From Liolophura sinensis (lineage: Eukaryota > Mollusca > Polyplacophora > Chitonida > Chitonidae): a DNA stretch of 64,000 nucleotides. The notes beneath the pieces were generated by a model, which saw only the letters and a program-made list of their open reading frames with translations, did no database searches and was not told the DNA's origin. The translations under genes were made by a program, and so were the position numbers. Positions 11,601 through 25,104 of this stretch are shown piece after piece; the stretch's first letter is position 1; each line of letters starts with the position of its first letter. The DNA lies in contig NC_088302.1 of NCBI RefSeq assembly GCF_032854445.1, positions 29,977,979 through 30,041,978 on the forward strand. Direction: 5' to 3'.

Positions 11601-12480
11601 CCTTCCAGACCTCCAAACAGATTTCTACACAAATATAACCTCATGAACAAAAAGACAATCACGTGTGCAACACTGTTTATTTTTATCACTGTACTGCACA
11701 CTGTACTTGTATTTTAATAATAGATGTTTATTTTATTGTTTTGAAACCTAGGCGTGTCATGATGAGTATTTTTTTCTTGGTGTCTTAAATAGTCGTATAC
11801 TTGATTGGCATTCAGAACATTGGTTTATGATTGTGTTTTCATGGAAAAAAAATTTCGTATTTTTTGACAGCATACATGTATATGTGAGAATTTTATTTTG
11901 TAAAATATACATTTTTTTTCCCCTTCTGAATGTTATTATTGATCAAAGCAATGGAGTGCTTATCTAATGAGATTAATGGACAACCTTACAAGCATTGCCA
12001 TTGTGAAAAGAACAGCACAGCAATTATTTCAGAAACATCTATTTCAGATGAGAATGCACATGCATTAATTGAAGAACGTCTCTCAGTACCTCTTTGTTAG
12101 CAGTGTAAAACTGTTTTTCATGCGAAGGTGCTAAAGTTGCTTAGAGAGGCAAAACGCCAAATGTTTTGGAGATTTTAGTGATTATAGAACACTTAGTTGA
12201 TATTAATACCCATTTATTTGTTTGACACCATTTTTTTGTCCTTTACATACTTTCAATGTTTTGAGGCCCTGTTTGTGGCTAAGCCCTAATTAAATGGAAG
12301 TCCATGCTTCATAAGTGAAAGAGAATACACCTTGAGCTTGTTTTCAGGACTTGCATCTTCTGTTTTCTTTGTATATGTATTGTCTTCATGTCTGACCATT
12401 TATTTGGTACCCAAGAATCTTTAGAGCAGGATGTAGCTTCAGGTGATGGGACTTCCAACAGTGAGGCACATGAGGTAAGA
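8696..12480. other. No supported gene: 3' UTR of left-edge gene, then intergenic
   Basis: AT-rich DNA with scattered short open frames lacking splice context or recognisable protein. AATAAA motifs near 9363, 10151 and 11066 could mark the end of the left-edge transcript, most simply the first. No SINE of the families named here was recognised up to about 12.48 kb. Confidence 0.5.
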
Positions 12481-12482
12481 GT

Positions 12483-13819
12483 TCAATCCTGGACCCCGGC
12501 CAATAAATAAACCAAGAAAACTTAACACTCTTACAAGTGAAAAATCTTTGAGTACGGTGTTAACCAAAATTCAGATTAGGAAATGAAATGCTGTGATGAT
12601 GTACAAGTGTAGAATTTAGCAAAAGTTATTCATCATAAGTTTGAGAAATGAACGTTTTAAGAATAACAAGGGTACTGGGTATATTAAATTCAAACTGGTA
12701 CATTCGCCATAGGTATAGAATGAGAAACCCAGGTAACCAGTCTATATCAAATCAGTTTTTCTCTGCTGGAAAGAAGCAAATAGTATTGTAACAACACATG
12801 CACAACCAAAAATGCTGGTCGACAAAGCTCGTTCCTTGCACAAAATATAAGTGCAAATGTTTCACTAAACAGACACGCTGCACAGCTCCCAAGCTTTGTA
12901 AAAGTTATTACGAAAAACAACTATTACAGAAAAAATTGTTTCTCGCTATCACCAGAAGGTAGCTTGTGTTCAGTACCTGGACATCGGAGAGTTGTTGTGT
13001 ATTATTAATACCGGTATGTTTCTTTGGAACTCTCCTGTTTGGAGGGGAATTTTGAAGTTACTCCACATCTGATCAGGCCTTGGGCACATGAAGAATTTGC
13101 TAGCAAGCATTTCCGTCCCGTCATTTAAATGTTGTGCTGAACTGCGAGCTACCATCGTGTAAGTTCATAAACATTGTTGTGCACTTGGCCAACAGTGTAA
13201 AATAGCCAAGGAAGTTGTGACATGGACGATCGATGATGTGAACCGTGACATTTTACACCACCATGAAATCGTAGATGTACTGTAATTCATTGACAAGGTG
13301 TTGTCAGCTTGTTTTAGTGTTCAACATAAAGGTTAGGAAATCACAACAGTAAAATTAAGTTCCTTAAGTTGAACAAAGCTGTATTGCAAGGTATGTGCTA
13401 GAGAGTTGTTCTGCTCATGATCGTACTTAATATATGTATACGAGTCCCGCCAAGGTAAACCATTAAGGGGAGACGACTCCCACAAGTTCATGTTTTTTTG
13501 TCGCAGTTTTGTCTCCATTTATTACAGCCTTTTACCATACATCACATCAAACCACATCCTGTGTAACCAGTACGGCTCCTCACAAGATGTACCCTTGGTA
13601 CATGAGAATAAAGAAAGTGAACTTCATCCACGTGTTGGTGTGTGTCGGTTATCTGTCTGCTATCACTCCGGAGTAGCAAGAGGCAGTACAAGGATGGAAG
13701 CTTAGTCTTGTGAACCCAGCTTACATTATTTAAGCAAACATCGAGCTGACTGGAGTTTTTCTGCTTGGTTGTTGACAGATGTTTGTATGTTTTAACAAAT
13801 TCCTCCTATCATAAATCTG
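12483..13819. other. No supported gene; possible decayed SINE at 12.49-12.57 kb
   Basis: Near 12490-12570 the words CAATAAATAAACCAAG and TTTGAGTACGGTGTTAAC resemble the family A SINE 3' region out of order, so this may be a decayed remnant. The rest is AT-rich with no recognised element or exon. Confidence 0.35.
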
Positions 13820-13882
13820 TCGTCATATGACTGAAAAGTTGTGAAGTAAGTTGTTAAACACCAAGCATTCATTCATTCACTT
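13820..13882 (+). mobile_element. SINE family B, 3' fragment
   Basis: GTCGTCATATGACTGAAAAG through AACACCAAGCATTCATTCATTC matches the 3' end of the family B SINEs at 1131 and 17885 (CATATGACTTAAAC, AACCCCAAGCACTCACTC), with CATT instead of CACT tail units. The 5' part is missing or decayed. Confidence 0.65.
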
Positions 13883-13972
13883 AAGTTAAGATTTGTCTTC
13901 CAACTAAGTGTGATAAGATGTTACGATCGAGTGCCTTTTTGATGAATGCTGATTATCCCTGGTAAAGTAAGT

Positions 13973-14100
13973 GCTGGACAGTTTGTAAATGCTGGACAGT
14001 TTGTAAATGCTGGACAGTTTGTAAATGCTGGACAGTTTGTAAATGCTGAACAGTTTGTAAATGCTGGACAGTTTGTAAATGCTGGATAGTTTGTAAATCC
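13973..14100. repeat. 18-bp minisatellite, seven copies
   Basis: Seven tandem copies of ATGCTGGACAGTTTGTAA, with single changes such as GAACAG and GATAG. The unit is a multiple of three, so an open frame crosses it on the minus strand (QTVQHL repeated), but there is no sign that this is a gene. Confidence 0.95.
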
Positions 14101-15169
14101 TTAGGGGAATAAAACCTTGTATATGTAAGTATATTGTTCAAAAAGTCATATACGTGCATATGTCTTAATTTGCAGTCCTTAAACAGAGAAAGAATCTGGT
14201 CAGGTTGTAAAACCACATGCCCATTGTTTGCATAAAACAAGCATAATTAATTAATATGGACTTTATAACTGCATATACTAAGTTTGAGGAGATGTCACAA
14301 GTTTTGCCAGCAGGCAAATTGAAACCCATTTTTTTCATATATGACTCATTAAGGGCATGTCTAAGGTTTACCCATTAGATACTTGAACCTGATTATGAAC
14401 TGGTTTACCAGTTTTTGTTAAACGCTAATTATTATGACTTTTTCACTCCGTTTCTCAGCCAAAACATAAAGTTCATCAGAGCTCTGTTTCTGCTGTACAG
14501 ACTGGTAAATCAGGATTGGGCAGAATTAAAGGCTGAGGATAAATTCATAGTTCATGCGTAAGAAGTTACAACGCACACTCCCATTCTTAAACAATCCTCA
14601 CACTTTAGCGTGAATAATGCAGAACAGGATCTGTACTTCGTTCACACCAGAATTTCTTCCCATGACCAAAAGATTACAAGCACGTGAAATGTAACCATGT
14701 AATCCAGGTGAATACGAGAAAGTTGTCAAAGTATTCATGAAGAAATGCTCGGGTGTATAACAAATAAAAGCGTAACAAACTAATATAAGACATGAAAAAT
14801 GTTTATTCTTGTGAAACTATGCCATTCTGGCTGCACTGAAATAAACATGCCACATCAGGTAAAAACAAAACAGGAAAATCCTAATATATGTGATGGTACA
14901 CTGTAGATTATAACATTATGGCAATGACTGACTTAATTAACATATATTCTGTGTTAAATGTAATCATGAACACATTCGAACGTGTATTCAACTTATGTCT
15001 TACATAAACACATGGACTTGCAAAAAAGATAAAAAACGATTCTCATGACTGGCTAACAAAAGAAATTATGGGCATCATCACATAAATTATGACTTCACAA
15101 AAGAACTGATTATCATAATATTTAATGCTGCAGTTGAGACCATTACTTGCATGTGTGTGTGTTCCCAAC

Positions 15170-15445
15170 ACATGCTGGCCACATATTTTGCTCACTTTGT
15201 AACATACTGGTATACCATCCAAAACATGCTGGCCACGTCTTTTTACTCACTTTGTAACATACTTGTATACCATCCAAAACATGCTGGCCACATCTTTTAC
15301 TCACTTTGTAACATACTAGTATACCATCCAAAACATGCTGGCCACATCTTTTACTCACTTTGTAACATACTAGTATACCATCCAAAACATGCTGGCCACA
15401 TCTTTTACTCACTTTGTAACATACTAGTATACCATCCAACACTAA
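15170..15445. repeat. 54-bp minisatellite, about five copies
   Basis: Tandem copies of a 54-bp unit (ATGCTGGCCACATC, then TTTTACTCACTTTGTAACAT, then ACTAGTATACCATCCAAAAC). The central copies are almost identical. Because 54 is a multiple of three and no stop falls in the chosen frames, 116-codon open frames run across it on both strands. The unit is more likely noncoding. Confidence 0.95.
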
Positions 15446-16833
15446 CTGGCTACATAATTCATTCATTTTGTAACCTACATTTTGTACATACACTTACGTA
15501 GTGTATAACAGCCTTTCTTCAGTGCATCAAAGATTCCTAAATCCACATGCCAGTGATCAGCATTTCTGAACACTCGTGTTCATAGAATCACATGATTTAT
15601 GCACCTCATGATTTATACACCTCACATGATTTATACACCTCTGCAGATTCAGTTACTGTGGCATTATGCATGTAAGCTAATGCGATATAAGTGGTAATAA
15701 ATGCAGTATACCAGTACAGGGTTAAATAAATGCTTGTGTAAAACATAACAAATTATGCCGAACAAGCTCCCTTGACTTCTACAAAGTCTCAGTAACCTTA
15801 TAGGTAAAAACCTGTGTAAGAGGAGACACAAGATCGATAGGCAAAAAAATTTACATTATTTAACAAAATGAAAATGTTCATACATCATGGATTCAAAAAT
15901 AAAAGTGTAAAGTTTGTCCTGGGCAGATTATATATTTATCCTATGGGTTGGTGATAATATATTGGCTCAAGGAAAAAATGATCCCTAATACTTTTCCAGC
16001 CGATTCCTAATCCGAAAAAATGGGTATATAAAATCATTGGTTTTGCTGCTAAGAGCTGTTCACTCAAATCACCGTCAATTTACGACCAGAAAACATATAA
16101 AACATTGCCAGTGACTAATAACAATAATGCATCTACATGCACTGTGTTTCGCCTAAAATTTTGTCCATGACTTGTTACTCATTTTGCCTGAATGGCAGAG
16201 TTTTGTTGATTTTATGAAATTGATTTGAGGCTTCTTTGTAAAGTAGTATGATATTTTTCTTGCAGCATGTAAGTTTCTTTTATAATACCGCTACCAACAG
16301 TAAAATAATATTTTATGAACTTTATTTTAAAAAAATGTACTCTTTGAGGCAAATTTTTAGAGCAAATACAGTACTTCAAAATGTGTGTCCCATCAGTTGT
16401 GTATGATCCATGGTACACGTAACAGTTGTAAAAATAAGTGTAAAATGTTAATAATGACAAGATAGCTCAGCAAAGGTCATGGTTTGTAATTTTTCTGACA
16501 CCAAAGATTCAGAATTATAAGGGGTCTGTCAGGTCATTTTTGTTTGGTTGCATGTATCGTTGAATTCCTTTAATGTAGATTTTGGGACTTCTGGAAGTCA
16601 CAAACTGCTGAGAAAACTCTCCAGTTTGCATCTGAGTAGGGTGGGTGAAAAGTTATGTCTAAAACAGTCTGCTCTGTGGCTTCTTGTCATTGTTGTATGT
16701 TAGTAAGTCTCAGACTAGTCGGGTGAGGAATATGTCTGATCGGAGCATGATAAACATGATAACTTCTAACCAAATGACCAGATCTCTCCTTGTAAATAAA
16801 TAAGTCTTGTATAAAGTTACAATTTTTACAATA
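15446..16833. other. No separate gene; probable 3' UTR of the archaemetzincin gene at right
   Basis: AT-rich sequence. TTTATT at 16321-16326 (AATAAA on the minus strand) is a candidate poly(A) signal about 510 nt after the archaemetzincin stop codon. Three short copies of CACATGATTTAT or CTCATGATTTAT lie near 15589-15640. Confidence 0.4.
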
Positions 16834-17143
16834 TCAGACTTCGTCGTATGGAGCAAGCTGTTTGAGACGCCGCCGGAACCAATCATGAGCCTTGTTTACC
16901 TCGTGCTTTTCTGCGAAATCTGTGAGCGCTCTATAGCGCTCCACAATGTCAAACTGACAAGAGAAGTGAAGTTTACGTAGACACGCTGGGCACATATGTA
17001 GAGGGCGCTCATCTGCTTCCTTCAAGTGGTTTGATCCATTCATCAAACACTCGTAGTAGACGCAGTGTTTCATGCCGAACATGTGACAGATCTCATGACA
17101 CATGACCTTACAGGAGCGCATCAGTAGATTGTTCAAACTGTCC
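16834..17143 (-). CDS. AMZ2: Archaemetzincin exon 4 (zinc-binding exon, stop)
   Basis: The acceptor on the minus strand is ATTTCAG before GGACAGTTTG. The exon completes an Arg codon and encodes 102 residues including the whole zinc motif and the Cys cluster, ending QLAPYDEV and a stop. Confidence 0.93.
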
Positions 17144-19724
17144 CTGAAATATCATATGCAAAGTTGTCATTAAAAATACATATGTTTATGTACATATATG
17201 TATGTACATTCAAATATCGTAAACATTTTCAATATTACTGACTATCACATTATACATCAGCCATGAAGTCAGCCAGGGGCCTCCACGGCACAGTTGGTTA
17301 GCGCACTAGCGCCGCGTAATGCGCCTAGGAGCTTCTCACCAATTCGGTCGCTGTTTGTCCAGCTCATGCCGGCTTCCTCTACGGCCGTATGTGGGAACAT
17401 CTGCCAGCAACCTGCAGATGGTCGTGGGTTTCCCTGGGCCGTGCTCTGTTTCCTCCCACCCTAATGCAGGCCACCGTCGTATAAGGGAAATATTCTTCGG
17501 TACGGTGTGTGACACCAATCGAATAAATAAATAAACGTATTCATAATTTATTTATTTGATTGGTATTTTATGCCGTACTCAAGAATATTTCACTTATGAG
17601 ACGGTGGTCACCATCATGGTGGGAGGAAAGTAAGCAGAGCCCGGGAGAAACCCACGGCCATCCGTAGGTTCCGGGCAGACCTTCCCGTGTACATGTACGG
17701 CTGGAGAGGAAGCCATCATGAGCTGGACTTGGAACTCACAGCGACCGTATTGGTGGGAGGCTCCTGGGTCATTACGCTGCGCTGGCATGCTATAATCCCC
17801 TTGGCCCCAAGTATATATAATCAATGGCATTAATCATATACAGCCCTTCTAAAGTATATAACAAAGTAAACAGGCTTTAAATATTATAACCAGCCCCTGT
17901 TAGCACAGTGGGTAGAGCGTCCGCTTCGGGAGCGGTAGACCCGGGTCAATCCTGGGTCGAGTCACACCTAAGATTTTAAAAGAGGAAGTTGTAACTTCCT
18001 CGCTTGGCATTCAGCATGAAGGGGATAGTGCAATGACTGGTTGACCCATATCAGTATAATGGCTCGGGCGGGCTGGCTTACTTGCCTTGGGTAAGGCATC
18101 TCGGTGAAGCAGCACTAGATAAAAGAGCGGTGGAAATTGGTCCTGCATCAAAGAGGCTCATTACATGCACTCATAGGATTCCTTCATCATCATATGACTT
18201 AAACATTGTTAAGTACGACATTAAACCCCAAGCACTCACTCACTCACTCACATATTATACATGGCCAAACACAATTTAGCAACTCAAAATAATTATTGTC
18301 AAGGAAATTGTCCATTATCATCCAATGAAAACGTGTAGACTTACATGTGCATAATACCCAGCTATAGGACAACCCTTGGTTGCTAAAACTGCTTTTACCT
18401 GAATTCCTCAACCATTTGCACATAAAAAAGGAACTTAATGTGCAATTTAGACATATTTTTAATTTGATTTTGGAGACAAAATACATTGGTTGAATTGGAC
18501 TATTTCAAAAAGTATAATTTTATCAGTCAATACAGAATAATGCCTTCAGAATATGCTTGAAAAAACATCTTGCAAACATGTGAAATGGGGAAAGAATTAC
18601 AGCAGACTGAAATGGAGCAGTGTACAGTCCTATAAAGTTTACAACCTCCTTAGAAGACTAGTGACCTTGACCAATGAGGTCATGGCATCGAAAGGATGGT
18701 CAAATTGCTATATAGCGAAGAGCAGTGATACCCTAGCTTTGGGCCCTTCAACACTTAAACAAAGGTTAAAATCCTTGTCACAAATTAATACTTAAATTTT
18801 GCTACTTGGAACTGAAATTTTGATACTTTTGTAAAAAGAACATTTATGAGGCAGTGTCAAGATTTTTAACTTCTAGGCCCCAAAAATTAGCTCTAAAATT
18901 GTATTTCAGATTTTGACTGCAGACTCCAGTTTGCTTGATAAACCTTTGGCTCGTATATTTCAAGCAATTTTAGCCCTAAGTCACAAATTCCAAGTCCTTA
19001 AAAAGCCAAACTGAAAACAGGAAAGAACAGAAATTGTGGTCAGCATATTATTCTCCTGTAAAGAATCAGTGTATAAGTTTTCAACTTCCTGGTGAAAATG
19101 CCTTTGATAAGCCAATACCAAATCTTACCTTAACTAGTTAGACATACCTGTCCACTTTCACCTGAGTTGTTTTCTGGTCTCCAAACGTTGACAAATACCT
19201 TGCCAGGGAGTAAACTCCACAGCGCTTGATGAGATTGGCCAGACCAAACACGAAGTTCCAGCTGTCTCTTGGATACATGTCACACATTGTTATCCCTGCC
19301 AGACAGAAGGCGTCTGCTGGAAGCAGCAGCTCCAGTTTCTTCAGTATAACACCTGCATCCACCTGTACGGTGCCAGACAGGTGGTTGTCCCTGTACGGAA
19401 TCTGAGACTTTATGTTGATCGGTTTCAAAATCTTCACAGGTAGCCCGAAAAACATTGAAGCATAAGTCCTTAGAAGTCGTAAAATATCCTTTGGCACCGG
19501 ATCTTCGAAGAACACCAGAGGTAACAAGTAGATTTTCTTCCTTGGAAGTGCTGGGATGTTTTTGGGAATGCGGAGAAATTCTGAAAATGTTTGACCAGGT
19601 TCGTTGTGGAAGGACATCCAATCATAATCACCAGGAGCCTGCTTAGCCATGAACAGGGTAGGATCTGCCCCAGAGAGAGAACACAGCTACATGAATGACC
19701 TCCCTTGATATTTAAGTGAAATTA

Positions 19725-19757
<33 letters not shown>

Positions 19758-19790
19758 TCCAAAAATCTTCATGTGGATATATATATATAT

Positions 19791-19825
<35 letters not shown>

Positions 19826-19942
19826 CACATATATATATATATACACATGAAGATTATCTATATATATATTTTATACACATAAAATACACATGAAGATTTT
19901 TGGAAATCTTGTATATATAAGATATATAATTATATATATAAG

Positions 19943-19983
<41 letters not shown>

Positions 19984-22900
19984 ACACATGAAGATTTTTG
20001 GAATTATAAGTGAACATATGGTTTGGATTTTCAAAATAAGAATCGAATATACATCTTATTTTTCTCTCTTATTCAATATGAAGAAGTTTTTCTTTTCAGT
20101 GAAGTCTGTAATATTTAGAATATTGTTCACAGTAATCATACGTGAAGAACACTAGTGATTTTGAGACAATCATGACAGGCAGCAAATCAGGCCATTGTCA
20201 AGAACTTTTCATTTGCCCAAAAGCAGTTAGTACTGTACATGAAGGCCTCCAATTTATAAAACCACCAACTTTTAGAAAGTCTCAAACTTTCATCACTTGA
20301 AGAGGTAGTGGTGTAATGATAGATGTGTTTTCAGTACACAGGTAAACCCACAAACCAGGTGTGACAGCTTTGAGTAGATCCCTGAAGAATGCCCTGTCCT
20401 TAGTGCAGTAGGCATCTTTGTGTTTTATGGAGTACAGCCGTTCTCGCTTCACTACCTGGACCTCATTCTGGTAAAGAAACAAGTTACATTAGGACATTAA
20501 CTATGAGGACAAACATCAGTCTTCAGATCTAATATGAACCTGTAGATTCTAGTATGTTACCTAAACAAGCATACTTCCAAATGTGTTTCTAAGGACCTTG
20601 CTGACTCAGTCAGCTTAATGCTTTCGAGGGGCCCTCAGTAGCCCAGAAACCTCCCATCTACGCCGGTCGCTGTGAGTTCAAGTCCAGCTCATGCTGGCTT
20701 CCTCTCCGGTCGTACGTGGGAAGATCTTGCAGCAACCTGTGGATTTTCATGGGTTTCCCTCGGACTCTGCCTGGTTTCCTCCCACAATAATGCTGGCTGC
20801 TGTCATATAAGTTTAACATTCTTAAGTTTGGCATAAAACACAACTCAAATAAATAAATAAATAAATTAAAGCTTACATGGTGGTTTGAATTGTGAGATTT
20901 GGCAGGAAGAGGCACTGGTTTCCTTCGCCCACTCTAATTACTGTATTGCTGAGCATCTTTCAAGTGGCACATTTTGCTAGATTCCAACTGAACTATCCAT
21001 CTTATGAATGAAAAGAGTTTTTTGTGAAGTTCGAATTAATTTGTTAATTAGAAGAAGACTGATTTTTCATGAGTAAAACTTAAGTATCAGTTTACGGAAT
21101 TTGAGTGCTTTTGAATATGCATTGTTAAATACCAAACTCTAGGTGAAAGACACACGGTAATCCTCCAGCCATGAACCTGACATGTCATTAAACATCATCC
21201 AAAAAAGTAAGCCAAATGCCATAATTACTGAACCTTTTCAACCACCTCAGTGACCAATATTTTGAAACATTCTGAGAGAACTATGGGGTGTAGAGAAATA
21301 ATCTGCACAGTTTTATGAAGCTTGCATCTGTACTGACAGACAAATCATTTTTGGTTTCATTTTTATAATAACTGTATGCATAAATTCTGCTGAAAAACTG
21401 CTTTAGTGGTTAAAACAGGTTGAAGATTCACAATAGTGTATTTCATGTGAAGTTCGATATGTAAACATGCGTTTTTGGAGGTACATAAAGGCCTTAAAAT
21501 GATATATTTTTTTTGTAACCCTTATGTTTCTGTGAATCAGATTTTACACAAAACCTTACAGTAAAGTGGAGGAATCAATCAGAAAGCAAAATGTGTCGCC
21601 TGAAACTTCAAAACTTTACGTGAAATGCAATACACATGTTTAAATTCTTATTTTCAACAGAACTCCCAGAATCAGGCTAAAAAGCAATAACTTAGTAAAA
21701 TAAAATAAATTCTGGTCTTAAGCCTGAAGCTTTATTAATTAATGCAGACAAAATATTTTTAACAAATCTCCATTTAACTTTTCATCGCCTCTAAATTTAA
21801 CGTCAAGGCAGTACAATAAATTAATGACTTGCAGTTTACGTTATATTTCCACATATCAACATAAATGGTTATTAAAAATGAAATCATCCAACCTATGACC
21901 TAACTCCTTTTCGTTGTGAATTTACAAGGGCATGATGTTGAAAAGCTGCCTGACACCATTTCTTATTATATCTGCTGAACTCAAGTTCACCAAAAAAATG
22001 CATGAAAAGGGGTAATTTTATTTCTGTAAAGGCTCTAGGCTAAGCTTTATATCCAGTTCACAGGGATGAATCATAATACACCAGATTTTGACAAAAGGAT
22101 AACCTCTGGGATTATTTACAGACCTGTATATAGTACAAACATATGCCAGATAGACAGCACAGGGGCGTGTCCCTCTCAATGCATCAGCTACCATACACAC
22201 TGTAAAATATCTATACACGGTCTTAACCTAATTCTACCAATATTGTTGTAGGTTCACATCTAAACTGCAAAGATAAAAAAAAAAAATGTTTTAACACCTG
22301 TATTCTAAATCAAAGAAAGTCAGAGGTGCATGTAAATTTCAAATTATCATGATGATTAATGATGTAAAAAACATTTTTGTATAATTTTTCTACAACTTAG
22401 TTATTTGGATAAACTAGTGTAACTGTACTTAATGGCTTTTTCCATGCAAAGCAGCTGATGTCACAATTATACAGCTCAAAGAAAGACTTTTGATTACATT
22501 AGCACTACATGTGTAATTAATAGATCTCAAATTCTGTGTAGTTATATTAAAATATAAACCAAATATTTGTGAATGTCACCACTTATTATCAACAAAAGAC
22601 ACTTTTCCTCAGTTTGGAATTTTCGACTACTTCTGAACCATATTTTGTGAAAATACACCCCAAGTAAGTGTCATTAATGATGAAAAAAAATCTAATATCA
22701 CTTGTATATAGAGTTTCTAAATCTGGTTCACTTCGGGAACTTTTACTGTGACAGTCAATCCTTCCTGAAAAAGGAAAATTCATTCATGTTCTGTGAAATT
22801 AGTATGAGAAATACCACCCACATAATGTACCTTATACCTCTTTTCATGTCAAACCCTCAAGCACTCAATAAGTCTATTGCACTCAAGCTTGCCTTTTTAA

Positions 22901-25043
22901 TGTTGTAAACCTTACAGTATAACAAGGTCTTTTCAGTCAGGCCACTCGCTGACACGTCTTGTGCATGTATAGCTGTCTGAGGCTTGTACATAAAACTCAC
23001 AGTATGGCTTCCAGATGCCTTTTACGGAATTAAAGCAATTAGGACAGGTAAATACCACTCTATACCTGTCAGGTGTGTGATGTCAACTAGACAGGTAGAC
23101 AAACGAGATCTGGCCAGGTGAGAGCAATTTGGCTACACCTTGTCTCGGGATAAGTCACCCTTTGGGTACATTTTGTATAGCTTTAAGTTAATCAATTCAC
23201 CATTGTGAATCAACAAATGCTGGAAGTATGTCACACGCAGACAACATGTACTGCCAGTTACGCTGAGATACGATACTTATACTTATAGGTTAAATGATAT
23301 ATAAATCAAACAACAGTGCATAATGTCATCGACTTAGTTTGAAAGCTACTCCCTCACATACAACCAATTATAAACTTATAAACCATATAAATGCTAAATT
23401 TACACGGGTAAAAACAAAATTACTTATCCCCTGAAGGAATTAATTTCAGTTTTTAATGAAGCAGTAGGTCATAGATTTTTTTTTTCAGCATTTCAAGGAT
23501 ATGATCAGAGTTTTTCAAAAGACAGATTTCAGTAATTTTAAAGTTACCTTTAGCACACAAGTAGATAAATTACCAAATTAATTACTTCAAACTACATCAA
23601 ACAAAATGTTCAAAGGCTGTAATTAATTAACTTTCCACAGTTTACTTTTTCTATTAACCTTCAAGGAACAGTGTAATAAACATCTTAATGTCAATTGCAA
23701 GGTCAGATTAGCTGTGTGATAAAAAGATTAAGTATCCCCAGATTACTTATAATCATTACTTACAAGTAGACGATAAACACTTCATGATTAATCTCCTGAT
23801 CTGCAAATGTGAGCTGGACTTAAGATTATGATAATCTTTCATATAAGTACGTATACAGGTTGATTTTTCTGTAGAGGTGACAGAGCCATATTTATTAATA
23901 AGAATATGTTTAAGATTTCAGAAGAAAGCTATACAGGTCTGGGTGTTGATACTGACCTCTATTAAAGAGTGAACCATAAATCATATATTCATATACATAT
24001 ATACTTAAAATCTGTGTATAATTTTAATATTAGACTTCTACAGATGTCAGCATGATGAATTTTTTTTTTTTTTTTAGATATTCAAATATCTATAACATGA
24101 AACATAAAATGAGAACAAATGATCCAGTGTCTTTAATTACCTTACAAGCCTTAGATGGTGACACTCAGGTTCTTTTAGCCAGAGGCACGTTGGATTATTC
24201 TGGTCAGCTACGTGGAGACAAGCCGGTTTCCCATGACTTTGTCAAATAACATGTATTTGTAAAGTTGTCAAACATGACTTGACTACATGCTGCGGGCAAG
24301 GGCCTTCGAGATCAATCAACCAAAGACTGTTTACAGCTGCTTTGCCTTATTTATTACTGACACTGCTTATTGTCGTCTAGGGGTCTCTGGCTCAGTTGGT
24401 TAGCGCGCTAGACCCAGGAGTCTCTCACCAATGCGGTCGCTGTGAGTTCAATTCCAGCTCATCCTGGCTTCCTCTCCGACCATACCTGGGAATGTATGCC
24501 AGCAACCTGCGGATGGTAGTGGGTTTGCCCTGGGCTCTGCCTGGTTTCCTTCCACCATAATGCTGGCCATCATCGTATAAATGAAATATTCTTGAGTACG
24601 GCGTAAAACACCAATCAAATAAATAAATAAATTATTGTCGTCTGCAGAGCAGATTACATATATAGTCAACAATTGGCATTATATAAATGTTATTTATTTA
24701 TTAGTATAAATGTATTTTGTCCAAACGATCTGTAACATCTTTTGATCAATTTCAGTAAATGCTTTGCAACATTTATAGCAAGAACTAATGTACAGTTTTG
24801 TACAGTTGTGTGAGCTATGACTAATTCAGAAGGCCTTTTTAATTATTCTATGGATGAAAACATGTGAGAGCTTGCATACAGCAGCCTCCTTCAGTTATAT
24901 ACACCTGATACAACAGCCAGGTAAATATGCCAACATGTGTACATGTATGTGCATGCTCATAACCACATGGTTGAAATTCTGACAAATTTAACTGAGCCTC
25001 ACTTCGATTCTACGCGTAGAGTAAACAACATGAAAACATGCTT

Positions 25044-25104
<61 letters not shown>

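Noticed and set aside
13953-14240. 95-codon minus-strand frame with QTVQHL repeats
   Set aside because: Produced by an 18-bp minisatellite.
15143-15501. Overlapping 116-codon frames on both strands
   Set aside because: They follow from a 54-bp tandem repeat whose length is a multiple of three.
17885-17960. Functional tRNA gene at the head of the family B SINE
   Set aside because: It has both promoter boxes, but the body and CACT tail are shared with 1131-1485, so it is a SINE head.
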